The notes under the pieces are model-generated. The model was not told where the DNA came from and did not search any database. It worked only from the letters and a program-made list of their open reading frames with translations. This document shows, in pieces, positions 17,764 through 26,622 of a stretch of 64,000 nt of DNA; position 1 is the first letter of the stretch, and every line of letters begins with the position of its first letter. The stretch covers positions 104,635-168,634 of the forward strand of contig NZ_BMEC01000014.1 in NCBI RefSeq assembly GCF_014636295.1, read 5' to 3'. A program made the position numbers and the translations under genes. The DNA comes from Marivirga lumbricoides (GTDB taxonomy: Bacteria > Bacteroidota > Bacteroidia > Cytophagales > Cyclobacteriaceae).

Positions 17764-20193
17764 TTAAAAAGGATAACCAATTCCAATGTTTAAAGCAGGT
17801 CCATAATTTCTCCTGTTGCCAAGGTTCCATTCATCCACAGTCCATCTTTCTCCCTGATCTCTGGCAGGGTCATACACCTTAAAAGCTACGTCAAACCTTA
17901 GGAGCAGGAAGGAAAAATCGATTCTTATTCCAAAACCAGTACCCACTGCAATTTCTTTATGGAAACGACTAAAAGAAAACTCACTTCCAGGCTTTTCTCT
18001 TTCATCAAAGTTCCAAACGTTACCTGCATCAATAAACACGGCTCCATCTAAAAATCCCACCAGGTTTCTACGCGCCTCCACACTGGCTTCCAGAATTATT
18101 TCTCCCGGCTGCTCAAATCTGTAATCAAAATTACCACTTGCACTGTCTATTGCAACAAAGCTTCCCGGACCGAGCCTTCGTGGCGCCCATGCTCTGATAC
18201 TATTACTTCCTCCTGCAAAAAAATATTTCTCGTAGGGCAATATTCCTTGGGCAAATCTTCCGTATGGCCGCGCAGCTCCAACATTAATTCTAAAAGCTAA
18301 AGTGCTTTCCTTACCGTAGGGAAGGTAATGTCTAAAATCAACGGCCATTTTAAGAAATTGAAAATTAGCCAAATCAGATTCATCAGCAATTTCTGCTACA
18401 GCATCTATATTAAGTAAATTCCCACCAGCTTCTCCATAAAACTTGATAAAGCTGGCCTTATTTGCACCCAACCCATATTCATTAAAGCTTTTAGTGACAC
18501 TTAAATAACTGCTGGAAACAAAAGAAGGTAAAAAAGCCCTGCTCAGTTGTTGTCCAAATCTACTTTGTGTCTCCAATGCCGCAGCAAAAGTACTATCCAG
18601 CTTTGATTCAATTAAATTAATATCAGCAAGCGTAAAATCATAAAACCATTCTTTTTTATTCTGCCAGGAATAACCATATGAAGCATTAAAATTACTTCTT
18701 GTAAACTCCGGCCGATCGGTAAAACTATAGCCTATTCCTGTTCTTGTTTTGGGGTTTAGTAAACCAAATTTAGTTTTAATAGTGCTACCGTAAGGCAACA
18801 AAAAATGTGGAAAGGTAAGAGATAAATTCAATCTTGCTTCAGTAGCTGTAGTCACCTGTGTTTGATCTGAAAGATTAGCTACTGCATCAAAACCTACCCG
18901 GCCAGAAAGCTCTAAAATTTCTATGCCCCCAAAAGGATTTCTGTTCTTAAGAGACACATTATAAAAAGGCCCGGGAAGTCCGAAAGTAACATTAACATTT
19001 ACACCTACCTCATTACTGACCTGATATTTATCTAAAGGACTGGTGAAAACATTGGCAATAAACTCTCCTCCTGCTGTGTCATATTTAATATTTACAAAAC
19101 GAAACATGTCCAGGTTAGCCAGCTGCCTTTGAGTGGTAAATGTTTCATCTAAGCTATAAAGTGCACCCGGCCTGATAAAGACCCGCTGATCTAGAATTTT
19201 CTTTCTATAGGATGATTTGTAATAGTAGTAGTTTATGTTGTTAAATTTCTCTAATTGCCTTTTCCTTCCTCCAAGTTGGCTATTTACATCTGTTGTGAAA
19301 TTAACTTCATTTATTTTATACTGCTTGTGAAAGGGCTGCTTTGCAGGTTTATTGATAATCACTTCAACTGACAATAGGTTGGTGTCTGCTGATTGGTAAA
19401 CATTAAATTCTATAAACTGCCTATTAAAAGCATAATACCCATTATTCTTAAGAAGAATTTCAATTCTTTCTCTTTCTGCTCTTAATTCATTCTGATCGTA
19501 AGTGCTATTTTGACTCAACTTAACCTCATCCCTGGACTTTTCTAACAGGTTATAAATAGTAGTATCGTTACCAGTATTAAAAAATACAGTGTCTATTATA
19601 TGAGGCGTCCCCTCTTCTACTAAATAATTAACGATTATACGTTTTTTCTGCAGGCCTGCCAGTTTTAATTGATAATCCACTTCCGCATCAAAATATCCCT
19701 TTGATTCATAAAAAAGCTGAATCTGGTTTTGTGTTTGTTCTGTCGCATTTGTATCATAAACAGCCAATGGTTCACCCCAACGCATAAGCAGGTTTCCTTC
19801 TTCAATTTTCTTATTGAGTTTGGAAGATTTTCTATTTAGCTTCCTTTGGTATTTACCTACCTTCTTTGGCCTTTGGTTTTCTGTAGCCCTTTCTATTTTC
19901 CTGTTATACCTACTCTTTAAGGTATCAAGTTCTGTCTCTAATGCAGCTTTATCGTAATTTTTCTTACCGATTTCGTAAAAAGCCACATATGGAGAAATGG
20001 GTAATAGAAGCAATCGACTATTGGGTTTTTGTACGAAAAGATCGTTCAACTCATCTGTTGAAATATTTTCATTACCTTTAACTTTCTGTTTGAATAGCAG
20101 CTTTTGATCGCCCTCAAGGTAGCGGGTACCCACGCAGGATGATAAAAAAACAATGGCAATTAAGAGTGTGTTTTTCAGATTAGAATTTACCAA
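17764..20193 (-). CDS. Omp85-superfamily outer-membrane protein (TamA/BamA-like lipoprotein)
   Basis: About 809 residues. The signal peptide LLIAIVFLSSC makes it a lipoprotein, followed by GTRYLEGDQKLLFKQKVKGN and the SPYVAFYEIGKKNYD block typical of Bacteroidota TamA-like proteins. POTRA-type repeats cover roughly residues 30-390. The barrel covers the rest, with the Omp85 motif SIRAWAPRRLGPG and a terminal Phe (NIGIGYPF). The start is uncertain. An ATG at 20241 would overlap the divergent methyltransferase gene by 29 bp and put 34 extra residues before the signal core. The TTG at 20193 gives a standard 20-residue lipoprotein signal and is chosen here. Expected role: insertion or export at the outer membrane. 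Confidence 0.82.
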   Translation of the reverse strand: MVNSNLKNTLLIAIVFLSSCVGTRYLEGDQKLLFKQKVKGNENISTDELNDLFVQKPNSRLLLLPISPYVAFYEIGKKNYDKAALETELDTLKSRYNRKIERATENQRPKKVGKYQRKLNRKSSKLNKKIEEGNLLMRWGEPLAVYDTNATEQTQNQIQLFYESKGYFDAEVDYQLKLAGLQKKRIIVNYLVEEGTPHIIDTVFFNTGNDTTIYNLLEKSRDEVKLSQNSTYDQNELRAERERIEILLKNNGYYAFNRQFIEFNVYQSADTNLLSVEVIINKPAKQPFHKQYKINEVNFTTDVNSQLGGRKRQLEKFNNINYYYYKSSYRKKILDQRVFIRPGALYSLDETFTTQRQLANLDMFRFVNIKYDTAGGEFIANVFTSPLDKYQVSNEVGVNVNVTFGLPGPFYNVSLKNRNPFGGIEILELSGRVGFDAVANLSDQTQVTTATEARLNLSLTFPHFLLPYGSTIKTKFGLLNPKTRTGIGYSFTDRPEFTRSNFNASYGYSWQNKKEWFYDFTLADINLIESKLDSTFAAALETQSRFGQQLSRAFLPSFVSSSYLSVTKSFNEYGLGANKASFIKFYGEAGGNLLNIDAVAEIADESDLANFQFLKMAVDFRHYLPYGKESTLAFRINVGAARPYGRFAQGILPYEKYFFAGGSNSIRAWAPRRLGPGSFVAIDSASGNFDYRFEQPGEIILEASVEARRNLVGFLDGAVFIDAGNVWNFDEREKPGSEFSFSRFHKEIAVGTGFGIRIDFSFLLLRFDVAFKVYDPARDQGERWTVDEWNLGNRRNYGPALNIGIGYPF

Positions 20194-20212
20194 TTTTAAG
20201 GCTTCAGAATAA

Positions 20213-20953
20213 ATGCTTACCAAGAATAATACAAAGTTCATCAAATCTCTGCAATTAAAGAAATTCAGACAAAAAGAACGACTATTTATTGTTGAAGGGG
20301 AGAAAAATACGGTTGAACTACTACAGTCATCTTACAAAATTCGTACCCTGATTATATCTTCAAAGTTTTCAGAGAAATATTCGCACATTTTAAGAGAGAA
20401 AAGTGTGGCTACCACAATTGCTGATGAAAAAACTATAGGTACATTAGGCACTTATCAATCTAACGAAATGGCCCTGGCAGTTGTGGAAGAACCCTCTTCC
20501 TTTTACTATAATGATTCGGGCTTCCAAATTATATTAGATGACATAAGAGACCCCGGTAATTTGGGTACGATTATCAGAATCGCTGATTGGTATGGAATTA
20601 AAAATATTATTTGTTCAGAAACCAGCTCTGAATTTTTCAATCCGAAAGTAATCAGTGCTTCAATGGGATCTATTTTTAGGGTGAATTTATTCAGACACGA
20701 TTTAGAAGAGTTTCTTAATGAAAATCCTGAGAAAAAAGTCTACGGAGCTTTAATGAATGGAGAAAATGTTCATCAGGTTGAATTTGATCAGAATGGTTTC
20801 CTGATGATAGGAAACGAATCTCATGGAATAAGTAAAACGCTTCTACCTCTTATCTCACACAAAATCACAATTCCTCGACTAGGGTCTGCGGAATCGCTGA
20901 ATGCAGCTATGGCCACAGGTATAATATGTGACAATGTATTTAGGAGAACCTAG
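20213..20953 (+). CDS. TrmH-family RNA 2'-O-methyltransferase
   Basis: 246 residues. The N-terminal substrate-binding part has KKFRQKERLFIVEGEKNTVELL. The SPOUT catalytic domain carries all three TrmH motifs: DDIRDPGNLGTIIRIADW (motif 1), GNESHGIS (motif 2) and IPRLGSAESLNAAMATGI (motif 3, trefoil knot). It methylates ribose 2'-OH in rRNA or tRNA using SAM; the exact target cannot be read from sequence. It is divergently transcribed from the Omp85 gene, with essentially no intergenic space. Confidence 0.9.
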   Translation: MLTKNNTKFIKSLQLKKFRQKERLFIVEGEKNTVELLQSSYKIRTLIISSKFSEKYSHILREKSVATTIADEKTIGTLGTYQSNEMALAVVEEPSSFYYNDSGFQIILDDIRDPGNLGTIIRIADWYGIKNIICSETSSEFFNPKVISASMGSIFRVNLFRHDLEEFLNENPEKKVYGALMNGENVHQVEFDQNGFLMIGNESHGISKTLLPLISHKITIPRLGSAESLNAAMATGIICDNVFRRT

Positions 20954-20998
20954 GCAGAAGCAAAAGGCATTTAGAAGTAAAGACTGGAAATACTCACC

Positions 20999-21793
20999 TT
21001 AGAAAAAATCTTTACCTGCTGCTTCTTCAGTTACCCTTTTAGCATTTTCTTTTCCCAGGTATGAATCTATTAAACCGTGGGCCAGGTATAATAAAGGAGT
21101 AAGAATTATCGCTATCACACCTTTATAAATATAATTGATGGTTCCCACGGAAACAATTTGCTCAAACGACCAATTACCAAAAAGGTAAAAAGCTATTCCT
21201 AATACCAGATAACTATCAATTAGTTGACTCACCAGGGTGGATCCTGTAGCCCTCAGCCATATTTTTCCTTCTCCGGTAAATTTCCGTAATTTCTGAAAAA
21301 CGAGGACATCTAAAAATTGCCCGACAAGAAATGCCGTTAAAGAACCAACTATAATTCCTAACCCCTGTCGGAAAATTAAAGAATACGCATCATTAATATT
21401 AAAATTATTTTTACCTGCATTTACTTCAATCCAAAAATCCGCAGGCGTAAGTTTAGTGACAACAAAAATTACAAGAAAAGAGTAGAGGATAAAAAAAGCT
21501 GTAAGAAAGCTGATTTTACGAACACCTTTTTTACCAAAGTATTCATTAATGATATCCGTGGTAATAAACACAATGGGCCATATAATTACACCGGCAGTAA
21601 GGTTAAAATCCAACACATAATCTCCAAACATTGGAATTTGTGCCGGAGCTAGCCCTAAAGTTTTTTCCGCAGAAAATATTTTCACCCCCAGGATTTCCGC
21701 CAGTAAAGCGTTGGTAAGAAAGATCCCGCTTAAAATAACAAACAAGTTTCTCTTCTTACTTTGAAAACTAGCCTGTTCAAAAGTATCTGCCAT
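20999..21793 (-). CDS. Queuosine precursor transporter (YhhQ/VUT family)
   Basis: 264 residues, about six to seven membrane helices. Family landmarks include NALLAEILGVKIFS, GVIIWPIVFITTDIINEYFGKKGVRKI and STLVSQLIDSYLVLGIAFYLFG. The VUT/YhhQ family imports preQ0/preQ1 for queuosine tRNA modification. In Bacteroidota the substrate is inferred from family only. The gene starts 14 bp after the stop of the RNase Z gene and probably belongs to the STAS-rnz transcript. The C-terminus (VTEEAAGKDFF) is cytosolic and charged. Confidence 0.85.
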   Translation of the reverse strand: MADTFEQASFQSKKRNLFVILSGIFLTNALLAEILGVKIFSAEKTLGLAPAQIPMFGDYVLDFNLTAGVIIWPIVFITTDIINEYFGKKGVRKISFLTAFFILYSFLVIFVVTKLTPADFWIEVNAGKNNFNINDAYSLIFRQGLGIIVGSLTAFLVGQFLDVLVFQKLRKFTGEGKIWLRATGSTLVSQLIDSYLVLGIAFYLFGNWSFEQIVSVGTINYIYKGVIAIILTPLLYLAHGLIDSYLGKENAKRVTEEAAGKDFF

Positions 21794-21807
21794 AAGGTTA
21801 TTCCAAA

Positions 21808-22728
21808 TTATTCAGGTATACTAAATTGCCTTCCTTCTTCCGCCAACTCCGAAAATTCAAAAATTTGTCTGGCTTCATCAAGCAAAGGCTGTAATTCTTT
21901 ATATCTATTGGAGAAATGACCGATAATCAACTGGCTCACATTTGCCTGTTTGGCAATACTGGCCGCCTGTCGAACTGTGGTATGAAAAGTTTCTTCTGCT
22001 CTGTCGAGCATATCATGTAAAAAAGTACCTTCATGATACAAAAGATCAACCTCATTAATTAAAGGTATAAGGCTTTCATCATATTTTGTATCGGAGCAGT
22101 AGGCATAACTTCTGCTCTTTTTTGGTGGCAATGTGTAATCTACATTTTTATAGATTACATTTCCTAATTCATCTGTAATGTCATTACCGCCCTTTAGCTG
22201 ATTAATTTGAACTATTGAAAATCGCTGATCTTCAATTTTTTCTTTAATTAATTTCCTTGGCTTTGGTTTTTCGCGGAACAAAAAACCATTGCATGGAATA
22301 CGATGCTGAAGGGGAATGGTATGGACTGTTAACTTTTTCGTATCAAGAATTAACTCAGACTCTTTACTTCTTAGCTCTTTAAAATGTATTAAATAACTAA
22401 GTTTAGTATTTCCGTACTTTAGAGCAAGTGTAACAATTTCTGCCAAGCCCTCTGGCCCATACAAGTAAAGGTCATTTTTACGACCGTTAAGGTGCATGGT
22501 GAAAAGTAAACCCAGTAAACCCAGGTAATGGTCTCCGTGTAAATGACTGATAAAAATGTGGTTGAGGCGGTTTTTCCTCAACCCATATCTTTTCATTTGC
22601 ATTTGCGCCCCTTCGCCACAATCCACCATAAAGTGTTGATCCTGAATTTGCAGAATTTGTGAGGTATGATGTCTGCCATGAGCAGGAGCCGCTGAATTTG
22701 ATCCTAATATGTAAACTGAAAAAGACAA
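21808..22728 (-). CDS. rnz: Ribonuclease Z
   Basis: 306 residues, metallo-beta-lactamase fold. The zinc motif HLHGDH is at His62, His64, Asp66 and His67. FMVDCGEGAQMQ precedes it, the exosite/FLEX-like region lies mid-protein, and HTTVRQAA plus GHFSNRY give the downstream zinc ligands. It cleaves the 3' trailer of tRNA precursors. The frame opens with TTG at 22728, three bases after the STAS gene stop; no ATG is possible without losing the first strand (FSVYILGSNS), so a TTG start is most likely. Confidence 0.93.
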   Translation of the reverse strand: MSFSVYILGSNSAAPAHGRHHTSQILQIQDQHFMVDCGEGAQMQMKRYGLRKNRLNHIFISHLHGDHYLGLLGLLFTMHLNGRKNDLYLYGPEGLAEIVTLALKYGNTKLSYLIHFKELRSKESELILDTKKLTVHTIPLQHRIPCNGFLFREKPKPRKLIKEKIEDQRFSIVQINQLKGGNDITDELGNVIYKNVDYTLPPKKSRSYAYCSDTKYDESLIPLINEVDLLYHEGTFLHDMLDRAEETFHTTVRQAASIAKQANVSQLIIGHFSNRYKELQPLLDEARQIFEFSELAEEGRQFSIPE

Positions 22729-22731
22729 AAT

Positions 22732-23118
22732 TTACTCTTCTGCCGCTCCGTCTTCTCTTAATCCTCTTTCCAACTCGTGCATAAAAACAGACTCAACTGC
22801 CTCATGTACAGTAGGCAATACATCAAAAACTTTATCTAACTGAGAAATTTTTATAAGCTTTTCTGTGTGTTCAGAAGGAGAAGCCAGCACAAAAGCACCA
22901 CCTGACTCTGAAAATATTCTGTTCCCTACTAACAAAGCACTTAATCCTGATGAATCTATATATTTTACATCAGATAAATCAATTACAATATTGGGAACAC
23001 CCTCTGCCTGCATAGTAATTAAATCGGATTTTAAAGAGGATGAGACGGTAGAATCTAATTTTTCTTCTTTTATTTTTAATAGTGAATATTTTTCGTCTTT
23101 ATCAACTGAATACTTCAT
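22732..23118 (-). CDS. STAS-domain protein, anti-sigma factor antagonist type
   Basis: 128 residues. A single STAS domain spans about residues 5-108, with the regulatory phosphoserine context VIDLSDVKYIDSSGLSALL; the first Ser after Asp is the usual kinase target. Such proteins bind anti-sigma or switch kinases in their unphosphorylated state. The C-terminal tail (ELERGLREDGAAEE) is acidic. It heads a short operon with rnz and the queuosine transporter. No partner kinase or phosphatase lies nearby, so the signalling role is inferred. Confidence 0.87.
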   Translation of the reverse strand: MKYSVDKDEKYSLLKIKEEKLDSTVSSSLKSDLITMQAEGVPNIVIDLSDVKYIDSSGLSALLVGNRIFSESGGAFVLASPSEHTEKLIKISQLDKVFDVLPTVHEAVESVFMHELERGLREDGAAEE

Positions 23119-23172
23119 ATAGCTATATTTATTATTAATTTACTTGTTTAGGTAAGTGTTAAAATAATATGT

Positions 23173-24108
23173 TTATTTAACAACACGCAATATATTTTGT
23201 TCTATGCCAGATATAACGTCCTGGTAAAGCCTTGGTTGGAAAGTTTCGCCAGTTACTTTTTCATAAAGCTCTATGTACCTCTGAGAAATCTCATTCACTT
23301 TTTCATCAGTCATTTCCGGAATTTGTTGTCCTTCTTTTCCCTGAAACCCATTTTCTATAAGCCATTCCCGAACAAACTCTTTAGATAACTGTTTTTGCTT
23401 CAAGCCTTTCTCCTGATTTTCAGCATAAGTATCTGCATAAAAATAACGAGAAGAATCTGGTGTATGAATTTCGTCAATCAAATAGATTTTCCCATTGGCC
23501 TTACCAAACTCATATTTTGTATCTACCAGAATAAGCCCATTTTCCAAAGCTATTTCTGTTCCTTTGTTAAAAAGCTCGAATGTATAATTCTCAAGCATTA
23601 CATAATCTTCTTCAGAAACCAATTGTTGCCTCAAAATTTCCTCTCGGGAAATATCTTCATCGTGGCCTTCATGGGCTTTAGTTGTGGGGGTGATGATTGG
23701 TTTTGGTAATTTATCATTCTCCTTCAGGCCTTCAGGCAATGGAATGCCACAAATAGTCCTTCTACCCGCTTTATATTCCCTCCAGGCATGCCCGGCCAGA
23801 TAGCCCCTGATTACCATTTCTACAGGAAAAGCTTCACATTTCAAGCCAATACTCACGTTTGGGTCAGGCGTTTCCAACAACCAGTTAGGCACTATATCTT
23901 TTGTTGCCTTTAGAAATTTAGCTGCTATCTGATTTAAAACCTGACCTTTAAAAGGAATGGCTCTTGGTAAAACAACATCAAAAGCGGATAGCCTGTCTGT
24001 AGCTACCATAATAATTTTTGAAGGTGTTGTATAGACATCCCTCACTTTTCCTCTGTAGAAAGAAATCTGATTAGGGACCTGAAAATTAGTTTCTTGGATT
24101 GCGTTCAT
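23173..24108 (-). CDS. purC: Phosphoribosylaminoimidazole-succinocarboxamide synthase
   Basis: 311 residues from the ATG at 24108. An in-frame TTG three codons upstream is less likely. SAICAR synthase joins CAIR and aspartate in purine biosynthesis. Motifs are [27 protein letters not shown] (N-terminal ATP-binding lobe), [17 protein letters not shown] (substrate binding) and VDTKYEFG plus [14 protein letters not shown] (metal/ATP sites). The length is that of the longer PurC class. It is transcribed separately from the STAS operon downstream. Confidence 0.95.
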   Translation of the reverse strand: MNAIQETNFQVPNQISFYRGKVRDVYTTPSKIIMVATDRLSAFDVVLPRAIPFKGQVLNQIAAKFLKATKDIVPNWLLETPDPNVSIGLKCEAFPVEMVIRGYLAGHAWREYKAGRRTICGIPLPEGLKENDKLPKPIITPTTKAHEGHDEDISREEILRQQLVSEEDYVMLENYTFELFNKGTEIALENGLILVDTKYEFGKANGKIYLIDEIHTPDSSRYFYADTYAENQEKGLKQKQLSKEFVREWLIENGFQGKEGQQIPEMTDEKVNEISQRYIELYEKVTGETFQPRLYQDVISGIEQNILRVVK

Positions 24109-24114
24109 GGTGCA

Positions 24115-24122
24115 CAAAAATA
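24115..24122 (-). promoter_or_regulatory. Promoter -7 element of purC, very close to the start codon
   Basis: The minus strand reads TATTTTTG (TAnnTTTG) only 6 bp before the ATG. If used, transcription would begin almost at the ATG and the mRNA would be nearly leaderless. No well-placed -33 element was seen. Confidence 0.35.
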
Positions 24123-24158
24123 GGTAAGAGAAAGGAGATTTGAAACAAAAGGTTTCTT

Positions 24159-24262
24159 AAATAGAGCCTATTAGGCAATTACATGGGAGCCAATAGTATC
24201 TCCCTGAAAGTCAGTGACAAATGATTTTCGATTGTATAATCTAAAATTAGGTTACACATAAT
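24159..24262. repeat. Dispersed intergenic repeat, copy 1
   Basis: It begins with the 25-bp block AAATAGAGCCTATTAGGCAA..., shared exactly with 26517-26541. It continues with diverged but alignable sequence (CTGAAAgTCAGtGACAAATGATT) to a TGTAtAATCT...GGTTACA imperfect palindrome. It lies in the 373-bp gap between purC and trxA. No ORF is visible in it. Confidence 0.65.
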
Positions 24263-24432
24263 ACAAGATTATGAGGAGACTAAAAAGAAATAGTTAATAG
24301 ACATAAAGCATTAATCCTTTTCCTCTGAAAGTATACTTATTTATGCTGAGATTATAAATTATCAAACTTTAAAGTTAAATACTAAGCTTATTTTTCTATA
24401 CTATAATGTGCCAACATTGGAATTAGCAAAAA

Positions 24433-24458
24433 AAAACACAGCCAAAAAGCTGTGTTTT
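24433..24458 (-). terminator. Rho-independent terminator of trxA
   Basis: A perfect 10-bp stem (AAAACACAGC/GCTGTGTTTT) with a 6-nt loop lies 24 bp past the trxA stop. On the minus strand it is followed by a run of T. Confidence 0.85.
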
Positions 24459-24481
24459 CAATATTTTAAAAAGCTTATTAT

Positions 24482-24805
24482 TTAAGCGATTTGCGCATCT
24501 AATTTATCGGCTAATACTTGCTTAGGAACAGCTCCAATTTGCTTGTCAACTATTTCACCACCTTTAAATACAAGCAGCGTAGGAATGCTTCTGATTCCAA
24601 ATTTTGCTGAAACATTAGGGTTTTCATCAACATTAACCTTTCCTATAACAGCCTTACCGTCATAATCTCCTGCTAATTCTTCTACTACAGGGCCTATCAT
24701 TTTACAAGGGCCACACCACTCTGCCCAAAAATCAACCAATACAGGTTGGTTTGAATTAATAATTTCCTCGAAATTACTGTCGGTTATTTCTATAGTTTTT
24801 GCCAT
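24482..24805 (-). CDS. trxA: Thioredoxin
   Basis: 107 residues, canonical length. The active site WAEWCGPCKM has Cys31 and Cys34. The cis-proline context is RSIPTLLVFKGGE, and LVDFWAEW precedes the active site. It is a cytosolic dithiol reductant for ribonucleotide reductase, peroxiredoxins and similar clients. The gene is monocistronic by appearance, with its own terminator downstream. Confidence 0.97.
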   Translation of the reverse strand: MAKTIEITDSNFEEIINSNQPVLVDFWAEWCGPCKMIGPVVEELAGDYDGKAVIGKVNVDENPNVSAKFGIRSIPTLLVFKGGEIVDKQIGAVPKQVLADKLDAQIA

Positions 24806-24943
24806 TACTTCTTTATTATAATTTACTCTTGTTTATATAAAACTTAAATTTAAAAAAAATGTTACTACATTCATTTATAATTCGATGGCAATTGTCAATT
24901 CACAGACTAAATGCCATTTTCTTGAAATTACTTTAATTATAGT

Positions 24944-25489
24944 TTACAGCTTTTCCTGCACTTTACCACATTTCAACATCTTGTTCCCAAAGTACGGATT
25001 TTTAATTTCTTCCTGATTGCTTAACCAAAAAGCACCTTTATTATCCAAAGCCATAGGACAGTACTGTTTATATACAGTTTCCTTCTCCACTTCAGGATTC
25101 TCCTTGATCAACTTATATATATCCTGGCTTAATACTTCAAAATCTTCTCTTATCTGATCTATTGTTTCTCTTTCCTGGATTTTCTTAGCTACTTCCTGAA
25201 TGCTATGCATACCATCACTAATATGCTTTATTAATTCGTTAGTTGCAGACTTTGCATTGTCAGCATGTGTATCAACTAATGCATTTTTGATATTAAAGTA
25301 AGCAGACAACATCCCCTCCAGTTGCTCCTTACTAACCGTTCCTGCTTTTAAATTTTGTGCCCCATCATCAGTTACGGACACTTCTGAATCAACAGCTGTT
25401 TCACTTTTTTGCTCGCTACTTTGGGTATTGCAAGAAGAAAAGAGAATACTTGTTAAACAGACAGCTACTGTTAAAATTTGTATACGCAT
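24944..25489 (-). CDS. DUF3347 lipoprotein
   Basis: 181 residues. A type II signal (SILFSSC, Cys at about residue 20) is followed by a Ser/Glu-rich linker. The DUF3347 domain covers about residues 55-180: LEGMLSAYFNIKNALVDTHADNAKSA, then YCPMALDNKGAFWLSNQEEIKNPYFGNKMLKCG. The final Cys/Met-rich block is the family hallmark and is often found on CusB-like or copper-linked periplasmic proteins, which suggests a metal-binding role. No copper efflux genes are nearby, so that stays inference. A good promoter element is 33 bp upstream. Confidence 0.87.
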   Translation of the reverse strand: MRIQILTVAVCLTSILFSSCNTQSSEQKSETAVDSEVSVTDDGAQNLKAGTVSKEQLEGMLSAYFNIKNALVDTHADNAKSATNELIKHISDGMHSIQEVAKKIQERETIDQIREDFEVLSQDIYKLIKENPEVEKETVYKQYCPMALDNKGAFWLSNQEEIKNPYFGNKMLKCGKVQEKL

Positions 25490-25521
25490 TATTAAATTAG
25501 TTATGATGTTAAATTAGAATT

Positions 25522-25529
25522 CAAATGTA
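25522..25529 (-). promoter_or_regulatory. Promoter -7 element of the DUF3347 gene
   Basis: The minus strand reads TACATTTG (TAnnTTTG), 33 bp upstream of the ATG at 25489. Confidence 0.5.
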
Positions 25530-25629
25530 GGTATTTTCCTTTTCTAATTTCAATAGAAATTCTTGATAGGGGGTTCAAGTAATTTGATATACTTAGTTCA
25601 GGTCTTCAGCTATAGAGGTATTTAAAACC

Positions 25630-25986
25630 TTATTGTAAGCTACTATAGTCCTGCGTTTCAAAAGGAACGGAAAAGAGATAATTTACTAATACATAAAAAA
25701 CTGTTACAAAACCTGAACCTGATTTAAGCACTGATTTGTTTTTTTTCTCTACTCTTTGCTCATCATCCTCGGTAGCAGCATCTTCTTTTTGTATTCTTAC
25801 TTGAGAAGGTTTTTTACTTTCCGTTGATTTTTTTTGTAAAGAAGGAGGATCTACTTCTTCTGTAGGAAGGTTGATCTCTTCTTCAAAAGCTGGATCCTGA
25901 AATTGCTGAACTAACACTGCTGCAATTCCTGTACTTACAATGGCTACTGAAAAAAATAGGATAAGGATTGATTTTATTCTTAGCAT
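25630..25986 (-). CDS. Hypothetical membrane protein (118 aa)
   Basis: 118 residues. A hydrophobic N-terminal helix (ILILFFSVAIVSTGIAAVLV) is followed by a highly charged, Pro/Glu/Lys-rich stretch of about 55 residues. A second hydrophobic helix (FVTVFYVLVNYLFSV) lies near the C-terminus. I recognise no family. The charged segment between two helices would form one loop outside or inside the membrane. A perfect -7 element 33 bp upstream supports expression. Downstream there is only a 140-bp gap before the DUF3347 promoter region. Confidence 0.55.
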   Translation of the reverse strand: MLRIKSILILFFSVAIVSTGIAAVLVQQFQDPAFEEEINLPTEEVDPPSLQKKSTESKKPSQVRIQKEDAATEDDEQRVEKKNKSVLKSGSGFVTVFYVLVNYLFSVPFETQDYSSLQ

Positions 25987-26391
25987 GACAGAACAACGTA
26001 AAGTTAAATATAAAGTTGCAAATTTATAATTAGAATTTTAGAGGAAACCCCAACTATTTTATTGCTTCAGTACATTAATGAGTCCTTTACTCCTGAAAAA
26101 GTTCTATGTAACCAATTTAAATATCGAATTATTTTTCATACCAAGGGTATTTACTTTAACAATACTAATGAAACTTTTAGGGTAGTAAAACAAGGTGTCT
26201 GATTTCCTCTACATGCTACTTAACTAAGAGATTTCTTCAACAGAGGGTTTTCATATTGAAGCTGCTGCCTAAGCTTGTGTCTTTCGTGATGTAAAGATTA
26301 TTTCTATTTTTTTTTAAACTATCTGGAAAGAAGGGTGTTACTACTCTGTTGTGAATAACAACAATTAGTTTTCATGTTCAATTAGGTTTTG
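25987..26391. other. Gene-free stretch upstream of an orphan terminator
   Basis: This stretch holds the promoter of the 118-aa gene at its left end. The remaining 360 bp have no ORF of note on either strand, no tRNA and no obvious promoter. It is bounded on the right by a strong plus-strand terminator. Confidence 0.6.
26019..26026 (-). promoter_or_regulatory. Promoter -7 element of the 118-aa gene
   Basis: The minus strand reads TAAATTTG (TAnnTTTG), 33 bp before the ATG at 25986. Confidence 0.5.
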
Positions 26392-26423
26392 AGGCATCGG
26401 GGGTAGTTACCGATGCCTTTTTC
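26392..26423 (+). terminator. Orphan rho-independent terminator, plus strand
   Basis: A perfect 9-bp GC-rich stem (AGGCATCGG/CCGATGCCT) with a 9-nt loop is followed by TTTTTC. On the plus strand no gene lies within several kb upstream in the right orientation, so it terminates either an unrecognised RNA or nothing. Confidence 0.7.
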
Positions 26424-26466
26424 ATGTACAATGAATAGCAGCTCTTTTCATTGTTGAATTAGAAAC

Positions 26467-26493
26467 AAAAAAAGCAGCTGATTTCTCAGCTGC
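26467..26493 (-). terminator. Rho-independent terminator after ftsZ
   Basis: On the minus strand an 8-bp perfect stem (GCAGCTGA/TCAGCTGC, loop GAAA) is followed by seven T. It lies about 130 bp past the ftsZ stop and closes the division cluster. Confidence 0.85.
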
Positions 26494-26516
26494 CCTCCAA
26501 TAAATAAATTTCAATT

Positions 26517-26622
26517 AAATAGAGCCTATTAGGCAATTACATGATAATCAATGATATGCATCTGAAAATCAGCAACAAATGATTACCCAATGTGTAATCT
26601 AATTGTAGATTACATATAAATA
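26517..26622. repeat. Dispersed intergenic repeat, copy 2
   Basis: It shares its first 25 bp exactly with copy 1 at 24159, in the same orientation, and aligns over about 100 bp. It ends in a clean inverted repeat, TGTAATCT...AGATTACA. It directly abuts the ftsZ stop codon and lies between ftsZ and its terminator. Confidence 0.65.
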
